From contig NC_073305.1 of assembly GCF_027595985.1 (NCBI RefSeq), positions 84,808,126-84,872,125 of the forward strand: a DNA stretch of 64,000 nucleotides, in the 5' to 3' direction. The stretch's first letter is position 1; the number at the start of each line of letters is the position of its first letter. This stretch comes from Sorex araneus (taxonomy: Eukaryota; Chordata; Mammalia; Eulipotyphla; Soricidae). The position numbers and the translations under genes were made by a program. The notes under the pieces were generated by a model, which saw only the letters and a program-made list of their open reading frames with translations, was not told where the DNA came from and did not search any database. Below are positions 12,601 to 23,224 of the stretch, in pieces.

Positions 12601-12858
12601 GAGACAGAGAGAGAGTCTGCTATAGAGGCAGGCTGGGAAACTGAATTCATTTGTGGTGGGAAACGAATATTGGATCATTGTATAACCTAATATACAATGG
12701 TTATATATTGTATATATTGTATATTGATCTGGTTTCTATGTTATATTTTATACAATATTAATTGTATAAAAATAAACATGATCTGTTCACCAGATCATGA
12801 ACAGCTTTGTAACTCATAGTGACTCAAATAAAAATAAAAAACAAAAAACAAAAAACCC
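12515..12858 (+). mobile_element. L1 3' UTR with expanded GA/GACA tract
   Basis: Sense L1 3' end sequence: GTATTGCAAACTATAATACC, then an expanded GAGACAGA tract (12551-12615), GAGGCAGGCTGGG, and the terminal AACAGCTTTGTAACTC...GTGACTCAAATAAAA. The segment at 12690-12800 is extra AT-rich sequence containing a perfect hairpin (CATGATCTG / CAGATCATG, 5-nt loop, 12777-12799). Confidence 0.7.
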
Positions 12859-13316
12859 TTTGGTATTAAAGTCTATAGAAGTGTTTTTTAATACCCTTAT
12901 TGGATTAATGTGTGTATCCCAGGGGAATATTAATTTATATTTTTGGAGTCACACACAATTATCAGTGGTATCTAATACTGTAAATAAAAACAGTTTTCAA
13001 TGTAGTTTTTCTTTTTGGTATATAAGTTAATGCACATCATTTTTACTGACATTAATATAGCACATTTTAATAGAAGGAAAGAAATTTGAAATTAAGGAGA
13101 AATCTGCTAGCTATGAAGTGTTTCTATGAACCACAGGATTTAAGGGCTAGATGAGATGAAAGATAACCTGGTTAGAGCAAATTTGAGAAAAGCTATTTTA
13201 AATTCCTTGTTTCACTATATCCATATAAAATGCTGCCTATTATAAAAATGAGAAAATATGCCCAGTGAAGGAATTTAAAGAAAAGAAAACATTTTATGGT
13301 GAAGGATAAGAAGGAG

Positions 13317-13441
13317 ACACACCTGGCAGTGCACAGAGGTGACTCCTGCCATTGCTCATTGGACCAGACATGGTGCAGAAGACAAGCTCTATTAGCTGTG
13401 TCAGGCAAAGCATCTTAATCTGCTAAACTCTCTCTCCAGCC
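13317..13441 (-). repeat. Diverged family A SINE
   Basis: RC body (CACACCTGGCAGTGCACAG) and RC head (TCTCTCTCCAGCCCC at 13427-13441) are visible. The middle is decayed. Confidence 0.6.
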
Positions 13442-13522
13442 CCCAGACATCGACTGTTGAGGTTAGTTAGGAAAGAAGATTAAAGTTCAAGACTTCTGAC
13501 ATTCAAGCTTGTCTTCTTATTC

Positions 13523-13603
13523 TTTTTTGTTGTACCAGATACTGAACTCAGGGCTTTACACATGTGAAGCATGTGCTCTCACACTTAGCTACTGCCAGTC
13601 CCA
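13523..13603 (-). repeat. ID-like SINE fragment (tRNA-Ala type)
   Basis: On the minus strand the order is TAGCTAAGTG, GAGCACATGCTTCACATG, then AGCCCTGAGTTCAGTATC. This is the A-box/B-box arrangement of tRNA-Ala-derived ID elements and differs from the family A/B head. The RC A-tail is TTTTTTG. Confidence 0.6.
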
Positions 13604-14266
13604 TATGTATCCCTCCTTTTGGATATTAATTACAAATAAAAAAATATGATACATGGCATTTGTTTGGATGGGGAAGTAAAGGTATTGGACTGTTCTATTA
13701 ACATTTTGTTATGCTGGCAATTAGTTCCCAGAATTTCCTTCCCTGTGTGTATTTAGATTAAAGTTGATCATAAGTGGAGCTATGTGAAGCAAGGTAACCA
13801 GGAAAGAAACAACATACTTTCCTCAGCATAAGGGGGCAGATGCAGTGACAAATAGATGCATAAATGATGTAACATTCCAATGTTTTTTCCCTTTTATCAC
13901 TTTGTGTTGTTTTCTTCTTCACTTCAGCTACACTGACTATCAGCAATGAACCACAAAACCATCACCAGACACTAGGCTGTAAACAGAAAGACAGTGAGCC
14001 ACTCTTCTGTATGATTTCCCTTGAGGTCCTCCTATAAGTATCTTTCTGACTTTGTAAAGACCCTATCTATGTGTTAGGAGTGCTGGGTTGTAAAAAACTA
14101 AGGCTCGCCAACGGGGCGCATGCACTCGCGGGCTCTCCGGGCGGCTCTGTCTCACCGCTGCGTTCGGTGCCCTGGAACCGCAGTGTGTGGACTGGATCAG
14201 GACGGCCGGTGGTCAAGGACAGGCTAAGGAAGAACGAGGACCAAGCTGGTTGCTGATTAGTTACCG

Positions 14267-14272
14267 TTTATT
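14267..14272 (-). promoter_or_regulatory. LTR polyadenylation signal
   Basis: AATAAA on the minus strand, about 145 bp downstream of the TATA-like motif, which is the expected spacing for the R region of a retroviral LTR. Confidence 0.65.
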
Positions 14273-14416
14273 CAATCTTCCATCTTTATCATCTCCCGCA
14301 CTCCCAGCTCCGGCCTCTCTCTGGATCAACTGCTGCTTCTTTCTAGCTTCTCTGTCTCCTCCCCCTTCTCTCTCCCACCTTGTCTTCTAGACTACACCCA
14401 GCCAGGTAGCAAAATC

Positions 14417-14424
14417 AATATATG
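14417..14424 (-). promoter_or_regulatory. LTR TATA-like box
   Basis: CATATATT on the minus strand at the presumed U3/R side of the LTR. Promoter activity is inferred from position only. Confidence 0.5.
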
Positions 14425-15311
14425 AAAGCCCTTCCTGAGGGCAGGGCATTCCAAAGCCCTTCCTCACCCTAAGGTTTTTTTCTTTTCCTTAGTCCAGGAA
14501 CTTATTGACATCTTAATACTAGTTATTTTTGTATGGACATAGCAAGGGATACATTGAGGCTTGCAAGGCAGCTCTCTTGGCAACATCTTGCCACAAGCTC
14601 AGACCACAGCACTCAGGCCAGATTAATCATTCCTTACCCTAGCAGGGTCTAAATCTGGTTATCACTGTTTGAATCATGACAACATTTGTCCATGATCAAG
14701 CTCTTAACTTATAGTTAAGCATTAGGCACTTCGGCCAGGCCCATCTTGATGCCAGGGTAGCACACAACTCACCGCTTGCCCTGGGTCCATCTCTGTCCCA
14801 CGTCAGGACCCTGCTTTGGGGATGCTAGGAAGTAAGGGCAGCTGAGGCTTAGGTCAAGAGAACATATGCCCTGGAGGAAAATATCATGTAGAGTCAAATG
14901 ACTCCCAGGTTACAAAAGCATAACATTTGTTAAGTCTTCCTGTGTCCATACAAAAAGGACTTGCTCTGAATAAACTATGCAAAGGACTCAAGGAGAAGAG
15001 AAAAGTATTATTTACAAGTCAACAGAACACTAAGAAAGAAGCTACAAATAAACAAAGAGGAATAGGAGCACTGTAACGGGAGTAACCCAATAAACCTAAA
15101 CTACCTGAAGCTATGTTATCCTACACTGGGTAAAGGCATGTTTTAGATATTTTAACTTTTGTTCATCCATTCTTACCTCCCTAGAGACTTCCACAAAGTA
15201 TAGCATCTTTTAACTCCTTTAACTCTCTTATTCTGTTATTCCTTTTTGCTTGTGTTTTCTTGGGTAAAAATCCTCATTGATATGAGAAGAGGTTAATAAA
15301 GTTGGACTCCT

Positions 15312-15507
15312 ATTTGTTTTTTATTTTTGTTTTATCGTTTTATTTTGTTTTGAGGGCACCTTTGGTGGTGCTCGAGGTTTAATCATGGCTCTGCACTTCA
15401 GAATCAAGTCTAGTGGAATCAATAGACCATTTGGGTTCCTCACCAGACCCAGGTTGGCCGTGTGCAAGGCAAGTGTCCTAAAGCACTGAACTCTATTTCT
15501 GGCCCCC
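15312..15507 (-). repeat. Family A SINE, antisense
   Basis: A T-rich RC tail (15312-15350), GGTGGTGCTCGAGG, CCAGACCCAGGTTGGCCGTG (B-box side) and RC head TATTTCTGGCCCCC. Confidence 0.75.
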
Positions 15508-15510
15508 AAA

Positions 15511-17058
15511 ACAGGACTTCTGACTTTTATGGTTCGGTTATAAACTCACGGTGATAGTAATTATATTCATTCTCTCTAATTTTACATTTAGAACATAAAT
15601 CTTCATAGTTTCTAATTAATTCTTAACTTATAAAACAGACATGTTCAATTTTGAAATATGGCAGCCTTAATTCAGAGAAACGAAGGCATCTCTACCAAAC
15701 CATTGCTGCCTACAGCTCCCACCCAAGGCTCCTCTGACTTCCCTGAAGATATTCCTCAGATGAATACTGACATGGTTCTAAAATTCTGCTAATTATACAA
15801 GTCACTTTTGAAATATTAATTTGGATAACTTACAGAGATAGATATTAATGGCTTGCTAGCTTTGATAAAAAAGAAAAGATTTTCTTTGATCTTAGAGTGT
15901 TGGGTCCTTTGCGTTGCCAAAGAAAAGCAGACTGGAGAGAAAGAAGTCTAAGCATTTCCTACTCTAAGTAATTATAGTAAAGGAATTTTATTTGATTTTT
16001 TTTGATGTTTAGATTTAAAGAGAAAGAGAAAGCTATACAAGCATCCCTTCAGGAGTCATTCCATGGAAACTATAGTATATTACACATGTCTAAACCCTAA
16101 TCCAATCAGTGTGATTCTATTCCCAATAGGTAAGAAATGTAGAACCAGTAAAATATACACAGTTTAAGAAGTTCTTGAAAAAAAAAAGAAGTTCTTGAGC
16201 ACTATAGAAACAAAATATTTGAGTGGAAACTGGAAGTATTCACAAAATAAAGGATCAAGGATATTTAGTAGTTATAGTGCTTGATTAGCGTTAGAGATTG
16301 CAAATATTAAAAGCAGCATGTCTACCTGATTGTAATACGCAAAAACATCATTATCTTATGGTGCCAGCTTACATTGGATTTCTGGGGTCCTACTGTGTTA
16401 TTCAGTAGACATAAATAGGACCAACATTAATTATATATTACTACAAAACAAACTTTCCTCTAACAAGAAAAAAATAAATATCTCACTAAGATTACTGAAG
16501 TTAGAAAGGATTTGACAGGGTGTTTCTGGCTTATTGCCTTTTGTGAGGTAACAATGCAGCTAATAGTTGAGGCTTTATCACTAGAAAAACAAAGTGGATC
16601 TTAAAGAGTTCTTCACAGTATACCTGATACATGAACTCTTAACAGGTGGCCTCTGTCATCAGCAGGTTCTTTCGAAGATCTTAGTTTCTTGTAATGTGGA
16701 CTTTTCCCTGGGGCTTGCATACATGGCAACTGGCTTTTGTCAAAGAAAGTAATCTAAAGGAGAGAGTAATCTAAAGGAGAGAGAGAGAGACTAGGTGACC
16801 AAAAATAGAACCATAATGAATTTAATATCCTGTCCTCAGAAGTGACATCTCATACCTCTGTAAATTCTATTCTTGTCAATCAATATTAATGGAATGTTGA
16901 ATTAATAGAATTCACAAGAGTGTGAGAAGCAAGAGGCAGAGATAGTTGGAGAGTGTCTTATCAGAAGGAACTATGGTAAGCAACTATGAGGATTGAGGAT
17001 TCATGCACACGTGGCCTATACAACAATGTTTCAGAGAAACTATCTATATATTATGATT
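15511..17058. other. Unassigned sequence
   Basis: No gene or clear repeat. A short (GA)n tract lies near 16780, and AAGTTCTTGA is duplicated around an A-run at 16168-16200. Confidence 0.45.
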
Positions 17059-17232
17059 TTTTTCTTTTTGGGTCATACCCGGTGATGCACAGGGGTTACT
17101 CCTGGCTCATGTACTCAAGAATCACTCCTGGTGGTGCTCAGGGGACAATATGGGATTCCAGGAATCGAACCCGAACCCAGGTCAGCCACATGCAAGGCAA
17201 ACACCCTACCCGCTGTACTATCACTCCATTCC
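17059..17232 (-). repeat. Family A SINE, antisense, well preserved
   Basis: TTTTTGGGTCATACCCGGTG (RC tail/body), CACTCCTGGTGGTGCTCAGG, B-box GAATCGAACCCGAACCC, and RC head TACTATCACTCCATTCCC. A 6-bp ACCCGA-type duplication is visible in the B-box. Confidence 0.85.
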
Positions 17233-18048
17233 CTATATATCAAGCTTTTTAGGAAAATTTTAAAGATTCACACTCTTGGCCTTGGAGTGTAGAGAAGAGA
17301 TGGGCAGAGAAGGAAAGAAATAAAGGAAGTAAAAAAAAGGACAGGACACAGAGACACAGACTCTCAAATATATGATCATTTAATCTTTGATAAAGGAACA
17401 AGAAATGTGAAAGGGAACAAGGAAAACCTCTTCAACAAGTGGTGCTGGGAAAATTGGATAGCTACCTTCAAAAAATGAACTCTGGCCTCCGACCTCTGTC
17501 AAATGCCAGTCACAAAAGTCAGATCAAAGTGGATAAAAGACCTCAATATCAGACCTGAATACATAAGGCACACGGAGGAAAATATAGGCAGACCCCTCCA
17601 TGACATTGAAGCTAAAAGCATCTTTAAGGATGAAACACTACTGACCACACAAGTGGAAATTAACATAAACAAAAGACTAAATTAAACTAAGAAGCTTCTG
17701 GACCTCAAAGGAAACAGCAACCAAAATACAGAGAGAGCCCATAGAATGGGAAAGAATATTTACCCAATGCCCATCTGATAAAAGGTTAATTTCCAGGATA
17801 TACAAGACACTAGTAGAATTGTATAAAAAAAAAGCCTCCAACCCCAGCAGAAAATGAGGAGAAGAAATGAACAGAACCTTCCTCAAAGAAGAATACAAAT
17901 GGCTAAAAGGCACGTGGAAAAAATGCTCTACATCACTAATCATCAGGGAGATGCAAATCAAAATGACAATGAGATATCATTTCACACCACAAATATTGGC
18001 ACACATCAAGAAGAACAAGAACTACCAGTGCTGGCGTGGATATAGAAG

Positions 18049-18263
18049 AAAGGGACTATCTTTTTTTTATTTTTTTCATTAATGAATCACCGTGAGGGTA
18101 CAGTTACAGATTTACGTATTTTCATGCTTGTGTTTCAGTCATAGAGTGCTCGAGTACCCATCCCTCCACCAATGCCCATTCTCCACCACCGATGACCCCA
18201 GTATCCCTCCCACTCCCCCATCACATCCCCCCACCCCACTCCACCTCTAAAGGGACTATCTTT
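18049..18263 (-). mobile_element. Short antisense L1 3' end nested in an older L1
   Basis: The 185-bp insert (18064-18248) is an L1 3' terminus in reverse: T-run, TGAATCACCGTGAGGGTACA, then the C-rich complement of the 3' UTR G-tract. Perfect 15-bp repeats AAAGGGACTATCTTT flank it (18049-18063, 18249-18263). It is severely 5' truncated. Confidence 0.92.
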
Positions 18264-18662
18264 AATTGTTGGTGGGAATGCCTATTGATATTTGGAAAAC
18301 AATTTGGGCATTCCTTCAAAAGCTTGAAATTGGGCTTCCATACAACCCACAATACCAGTTCTGGGAATATATCCCGAGGATGGAAAAAAGCACAGTAGAA
18401 ATGACATCTGCGCTGTATGCTCAGTGCAGCACTGTTCACAATAGCCAGAATCTGGAAACAACCCACGTGCCCAAGAACAGATGACTGGTTAAAGAAACTT
18501 TGGTGCACCTACACAATGGAATACTATGCAGTTGTTAGGAAAGATGAAGTCATGAAATTTGCTTAGTGGATAGTCATGGAGAGTATCATGCTAAGTGAAA
18601 TGAGTCAGAAAGATAGGGAAAGACATAGAATGACTGTACTCATTTGTGGAACATAGCACTTT

Positions 18663-18903
18663 AGCACTGTCATCCAGTTGTTTATCGATTTGCTCAAGCG
18701 GGTACCAGTAACGTCTCCATTGTGAGACTTCTTGTTACTATTTTTGGCATTTCAAATACACCACGGGTATCTTGCCAGGCTCTGCCGTGTGGGCGGGATA
18801 CTCTCAGTAGCTTGCCGGGATCTCCAAGAGGGATGGAAGAATCTAACCTGGTTCAGCTGTGTGCAGGGCAAAAGCCCTACCCAGTGTGCTATCGATCCAG
18901 TCC
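18663..18903 (-). repeat. Family B SINE inserted in L1
   Basis: RC tail AGCACTGTCATCC, body GGGTATCTTGCCAGGCTCTG and RC head GCTATCGATCCAGTCC. The L1 3' UTR resumes at about 18920 (ACTGACACCCAAGGACAATA). The tail is reduced to about one unit. Confidence 0.85.
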
Positions 18904-19331
18904 AAAATAACTTAATATTAAACTGACACCCAAGGACAATAGACACAGGGCCAGGAATACTGCTCCTTGAAAGCCTGACTCATGAGCTGGGGGAGAAGCA
19001 GCTGGGATAGAGAAGGACCACTAATTCAACGATGGTTGGAGGGATCATTCGGGATGGAAGATGTGTGCTGAGAGTAGATAAAGGACCACGCGTGATAACC
19101 TCTCAGTATCTATACTGCAAACCATAATGCCCCAAAGTAGAGAGTATGGAGGAAATTGTCTGCTATGGAGGCAGGGAGAGGGTTAGGATGTGGGGGAGGG
19201 TACTGGAGCATTGGTGATAGAAAATGTGCACTGGTGGAGGGGTGGGTGTTCAATCATTGTATAAGTAAAACTCAAACATGAAAGCTTTGTAACTGTATCT
19301 CACTGTGATTCAATTAAAAAGAAGGACAGGA

Positions 19332-19752
19332 AGTAATGGGGAGTTGGGGCTAAGGGGATATTCAAGGGGATTCAAGTATATCTGTGGTATGAAGGAGTGG
19401 GAGTTAAATAACCTAGACACAGAGGTGCTTGTCAAGGTGGCAAACTGAGGATACAGGGGGGTGGAAGCAAAACTGGGAACTGTGATGGAGAGAGGAAGAC
19501 ACTAGTGGTGGGACTGGTGCTAGACATAGCATGTCTAAAACCCAATGATGAATAACTTTGTAAACCATGGGTCTTTAATATTCTTAATTGCACATTCATT
19601 TATTCATTCAATAAGCATGTCTATTTCTGAGACTGATCATAAAGGATATTGCTTATTACTGGGATAAGGTATCCCTGTATAAGTGAAATGCAAACACAAA
19701 AGTTCATAAGTTTGTAACTGTACATCACAGTGATTCTCTAATAAAAAATTTT
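19332..19752 (+). mobile_element. Older L1 3' UTR remnants
   Basis: Two partial 3' ends are visible: about 19440-19570 (GTGGTGGGACTGGTGCTAGA...AATAACTTTGTAAACC) and about 19675-19752 (AAAGTTCATAAGTTTGTAAC...TCTAATAAAAAATTTT). They are diverged from the younger copies. Confidence 0.55.
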
Positions 19753-19876
19753 AAAAAGATATCTTTAGAATCTAACTACACACTATGCTAAGATTCTTTA
19801 AAGGCATGAATAAAATGGGGAAAATAGACTTAATATGATATGAAACTCTCATGTGGTAACTCTGTGGAATCTCATC

Positions 19877-20096
19877 AAGAAAAGCAATGAGGGGCTGGAG
19901 CAATAGTACAGCAGGTATGTACTATTTTATAAAATGTATGTACATTTTCCTTGCACAAAGTCGACCAGATTCAATTCCTGGCATCCAATATGGTATCCCA
20001 AGCACTGCCGGGAGTAATTCCTGAGTGCAGAGCCAGGAGTAACCCATGAGCTTTGCTGTGTATGACCCAAAAAGAAAAAAAAAAGAAAAGCAATGA
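19877..20096 (+). repeat. Family A SINE with 14-bp target-site duplication
   Basis: The element (19891-20082) is flanked by AAGAAAAGCAATGA (19877-19890, 20083-20096). The head AGGGGCTGGAGCAATAG is interrupted between A and B boxes by a TATGTA-rich insertion (19914-19948), which would break the internal Pol III promoter spacing. The tail is A-rich. Confidence 0.9.
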
Positions 20097-20785
20097 TTTG
20101 GTAATTACCTAAATAATAAAGATTTTCAAATCAGTTTTTTGAGTGCCACAGTGATAGGCCTGAAGGTCATCAAAAATATAATCACTAATACTTAGAACCT
20201 ATTAGAAATACAATGGGAAAAAGTCATTAAAGAGATTTTTTGTGAAGTTATGATTGCCAGAAAAGGCAGTGTGCTTTTTAAGTGCCTATTCAAACTATTC
20301 CTACCAGTGAGAAGGAAGATGATTCAAAGCTGGGTGAGAAAGATTCAGAGACATCGAAAAAATATTCACTAGACCTTTAGAAATTATTAGATTTTGGTAT
20401 TGAAACTACCACACAAAAATTGGCTCAGCAGATTAATCAAGCTGGCAGGTTCTTCCAAAACTTTAAAGATTAGAAATTAGGTTCAAGGTATTGGTATTTC
20501 ACTTGGCTCAGGCCTGCATATTTTCATTTGGTTCTTCCCTCAAATCCTTTACATTAAATATCAATAACAGATTAGAAGCTAACAGAAACGTTAGAAATTT
20601 TTAGTTTTTATCAAAATATGTCTATTAAAAAGTTTGTTACCTATTAGTATAAATAGACAAATCAGAGAGAGATGCCAGTAGTATATATTTGGACTGGCAA
20701 AAGCCCTTTCCACAACATACTAGTGAACATGAAATTAGGAGTATTAAACAATGAACAATGGTAGTATTATATGTATTAAAGACTT
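20097..20785. other. Unassigned sequence
   Basis: No feature is recognised. Confidence 0.45.
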
Positions 20786-20953
20786 TGGGGGGGCAGGGGG
20801 TCACACCCTATGGTGCTCACAGTTTACTCCTGGCCCTGTGCTCAGGAATTACTCCTGGTGGTGCTCAGGAGACCACCTGGGATGTCAAAGATAGAATGCA
20901 GTTCAACCTTGTGTAAGGCAAACACCTTACCTGCTATTTTATCTTCTGGCCCC
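20786..20953 (-). repeat. Family A SINE, antisense
   Basis: GGGGGTCACACCCTATGGTG, ACTCCTGGTGGTGCTCAGG and RC head TTTATCTTCTGGCCCC. Confidence 0.8.
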
Positions 20954-21291
20954 TTTACTGAAAGATTTTTTAAAATTTATTATATATCAAAATTTATAAA
21001 GAATAAGGATACTGATCATCTTTTCAAACAAGGATACTGGTGATCTTACACAGAGGGTCTAAAAGCTCTTGATCGAGCAATTGGACTTTTTTAGTATTGA
21101 GAACTCAGGTCTTAAAAGCATGACAAAAACATAAGCTTGTGAAAGTTTTAGGACACTGTTAAGCACAGTTGCCAACAGTTTTACACAGATCTTCACATCA
21201 TCGCTTGTTACCCATTGAAGACCTGGGAAAAGCACAATGACAAACCCCAAGCTTAAGGAATTAGCAATTAAAAATTATTTAACATATCTTG

Positions 21292-21495
21292 GAACTGGAG
21301 AGACAGTACAGCAGAAAGGCACGTGCCTTGCATGTGGCCAAACCAGGTTTAATGCCCTCCACCTCCCCCCACCCACCATCCCCTGTGTCCTATATAGTCC
21401 CCCAAGCCTCCAGGAGCAATTTCTAAGTGCAGAGCTAGCAGTAACCCCTGAGCACAGACAGCTGTGATCCAAAACGCAACCCCACCAAAAAGAAC
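21292..21495 (+). repeat. Family A SINE
   Basis: Head GAACTGGAGAGACAGTACAGC, B-box CCAGGTTTAATGCCC, a C-rich insertion, then GAGTGCAGAGCTAGC-like body (AAGTGCAGAGCTAGCAG) and an A-rich tail. Confidence 0.8.
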
Positions 21496-21570
21496 CAAAA
21501 ATTGTTTAAAATTTTATAAATTACAAACAACGAAAGCTTCTTCTGTGGATAGCCAGTTATTTACTTAAAG

Positions 21571-21680
21571 GCCTGGCAAGCTCTCTGTGGCATATTCGAT
21601 ATGCCAAAAACAGTAACAAGTCTCACAATGGAGACGTTACTGGTGCCTGCTCGAGCAAATTGATGAACAATGGGATGACC
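21571..21680 (+). repeat. 5'-truncated family B SINE
   Basis: Begins in the body (GCCTGGCAAGCTCTCTGTGG) and reaches the RTE-like 3' end (CTCGAGCAAATTGATGAACA). The tail is short (GATGACC). The 5' truncation fits LINE-type target-primed insertion. Confidence 0.85.
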
Positions 21681-21718
21681 GCGCGCTAAATTAGCCTAAT
21701 GATATTTTAGATTAAACA

Positions 21719-21754
21719 ATTGCTTCTTGGCTTTTTGGCTAAGACCAAGTGTAG
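21719..21754 (+). pseudogene. U2 snRNA 5'-end fragment (tailless retropseudogene)
   Basis: The 36 bases match the 5' end of U2 snRNA (consensus ATCGCTTCTCGGCC...), here ATTGCTTCTTGGCTTTTTGG onward to AGTGTAG, starting at the RNA's first base. The fragment then stops without poly(A). ATGATATT occurs at 21699-21706 and again at 21755-21762, and the alignment extends imperfectly, as expected for an old target duplication. Confidence 0.85.
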
Positions 21755-21817
21755 ATGATATTAAAGGGTAAGATTTTTTTTAAAAAAAAGAAACAAGCAA
21801 ATAAAAAAAATGACATC

Positions 21818-21980
21818 ATACTTAACTGGCAGGGAGATATCATGATCATGAAGGTGGTTTTCTCAGGGCAAGGCTTGTCCATTACACTCCAGATATGCTG
21901 AGTCCTGTGATTTCCCCAAATGTGGGAAATTCAATTGCGTAATTTGTGGTAGCCGGGGACTGGGTTAGCACTATCCCCTG
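21818..21980 (+). pseudogene. RNU1 (pseudogene): U1 snRNA pseudogene, near full length
   Basis: 163 bases align with mammalian U1 snRNA (164 nt) from ATACTTA to the terminal CCCCTG. Landmarks: ATGATCATGAAGGTGG (stem-loop I), GATTTCCCCAAATGTGGGAA (stem-loop III region) and the Sm site AATTTGTGG. The 5' splice-site-recognition segment reads ACTTAACTG instead of ACTTACCTG, and several substitutions look like CpG decay. An A-rich run follows (21981-21986). I see no proximal promoter element upstream, so it is a processed pseudogene. Confidence 0.92.
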
Positions 21981-22460
21981 AAAAAACAGCAAATAAGCAA
22001 ACAAACAAAACCAACTAACATTGATCCATGAATTCTTAGGCTTCATTCTGAAATCCCAGCTGGTATCAGTAATCATTTGGCAAAGAAATATGTAAAGAAT
22101 TTGTATGAATCAAAAGCAAAGGAATGATATCACAAATTTGAGTTTATTTAAAATGTGTGGATGGGTAATAAAATCAAAAACAAAAATAACAAATATTTCT
22201 CCAGATCACATATTGCTCAGACTAAAAGCATACATGGTCAAATTTAAAATAATCTTCATAATCAGGGACAAAGAAATGGTCGTATAATATGGTGTTTTTC
22301 AGAGATCTAAGTGTGCTCTGTTGAAATGGCACTTTATGTTGGACCGTGGGCTGTGAGGATAACTTTCTTTCTTTCTTGTGGTCACATGACCTCATATCTC
22401 TTCATCCTCAGCAATGGAATACAAATTATCAAATGCTTCCTTTCCAGCAGGTCCAACTCT

Positions 22461-22494
22461 GGGGGGGGGGGGTGGGGGGTGGGGAGGAAACTCC
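22461..22494 (+). repeat. G-rich tract (12-G run), quadruplex candidate
   Basis: Twelve Gs followed by TGGGGGGTGGGGAGG. The composition matches the G-rich part of the local L1 3' UTRs, but flanking L1 sequence is not clear. Confidence 0.6.
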
Positions 22495-22568
22495 AAACAA
22501 TAATCAGAAGTTTTTTGTTTGAATGTAATCAAAGTAAAGAGAAAGTAAAGTAAAATTTATCAGCTATA

Positions 22569-22800
22569 CAGGTGGGGTGTGGGGCTGAGGGGGTGGGGGG
22601 TGGGGAGGAGGTTTACTGTGGTTCTTGGTGGTGGAATATGTGCACTGGTGAAGGGATGGGTGTTCGAGCATTGTGTAACTGAGACTTAAGCCTGAAAGCT
22701 TTGTAACTTTCCACATGGTGATTCAATTAAAAAAAATCAATTAATTAAAAAAATAAAATTAAATTAAAATTAAAAATAAATAAAATAAGACTAATAGTTA
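22569..22800 (+). mobile_element. L1 3' UTR fragment
   Basis: A G-rich block (GGGGGTGGGGGGTGGGGAGG), then GTGCACTGGTGAAGGGATGG and the terminal AAGCTTTGTAAC...GTGATTCAATTAAAA, continuing into an A/T-rich tail. Strongly 5' truncated. Confidence 0.8.
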
Positions 22801-22992
22801 AAAAAATAAAGTCATACTTAAAAATTCAAAGAAAATTTTTCTTTACAAAAACAAATAAAATAAATGAATGTCTTCTTATCTACTTAAATCTTAGAGGTTT
22901 AAAATATATATACACATATGAATGGACGTGGATGGTTTATCAGCTGATTTTCTATTGTCATACAGTCATTACTCAAAATTTTAAAAAATATA

Positions 22993-23224
22993 TCATTATT
23001 TTATTTTATTATTTTTATAAGCCTTTTATTTAATTTAATTTTTGGTTTTTGTTTTTTGGGTCACACCCAGTGATGCATAAGGCTTACTCCTGGCTTTGCA
23101 CTTAGGAATTATTCCTTGTTGTGCTTGGGGGACCATATGCTGGGAATCGAACCCAGGTTGGCCGCGTGCAAGGTAAACGCCCTACCAACTGTACTATTGC
23201 TCCGGCCCTCATTATTTTATTTTA
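22993..23224 (-). repeat. Family A SINE with 16-bp target-site duplication
   Basis: TCATTATTTTATTTTA flanks the element (22993-23008, 23209-23224). It is well preserved: TTTTTTGGGTCACACCCAG, B-box GAATCGAACCCAGG, RC head TACTATTGCTCCGGCCC. Confidence 0.88.

Larger units (their letters stand above)
14083..15131 (-). mobile_element. Solo endogenous retrovirus LTR, 1037 bp, 6-bp target duplication
   Basis: The LTR occupies 14089-15125. On the plus strand it starts TGTA and ends TACA, a perfect terminal inverted match, and is flanked on both sides by CTGGGT (14083-14088, 15126-15131). It reads on the minus strand: long U3 from 15125, TATA-like CATATATT (14424-14417), poly(A) signal AATAAA (14272-14267), then a GC- and CpG-rich R/U5 down to 14089. 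A 6-bp duplication and long U3 fit class II (ERVK/betaretrovirus-like) elements. No gag, pol or env sequence is present, so it is a solo LTR left by recombination. Preserved CpGs in U5 hint at recent insertion. Confidence 0.88.
17337..19331 (+). mobile_element. 5'-truncated L1 with 10-bp duplication and two later insertions
   Basis: The direct repeat AAGGACAGGA occurs at 17337-17346 and 19322-19331. Between them is the 3' part of L1 ORF2 in broken frames (WIKDLNIRPEYIRH near 17530-17570, FLKEEYKWLKGTW near 17880-17915, YTMEYYAVVR-like near 18508-18538) and the 3' UTR ending TCACTGTGATTCAATTAAAA. It was later interrupted by an antisense L1 piece (18064-18248) and a family B SINE (18663-18903). 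Dead copy. Confidence 0.92.

Noticed and set aside
14071-14390. CpG island of a host gene promoter
   Set aside because: The CpG-rich block is the R/U5 part of the LTR, delimited by the 6-bp duplication.
21818-21980. Functional U1 snRNA gene
   Set aside because: The 5' splice-site-pairing segment is mutated, substitutions are many, and no snRNA promoter element is seen upstream.
23009-23208. tRNA genes suggested by A- and B-box sequences
   Set aside because: The boxes belong to SINE heads with SINE bodies and tails and target duplications; no cloverleaf with a proper acceptor stem is present.
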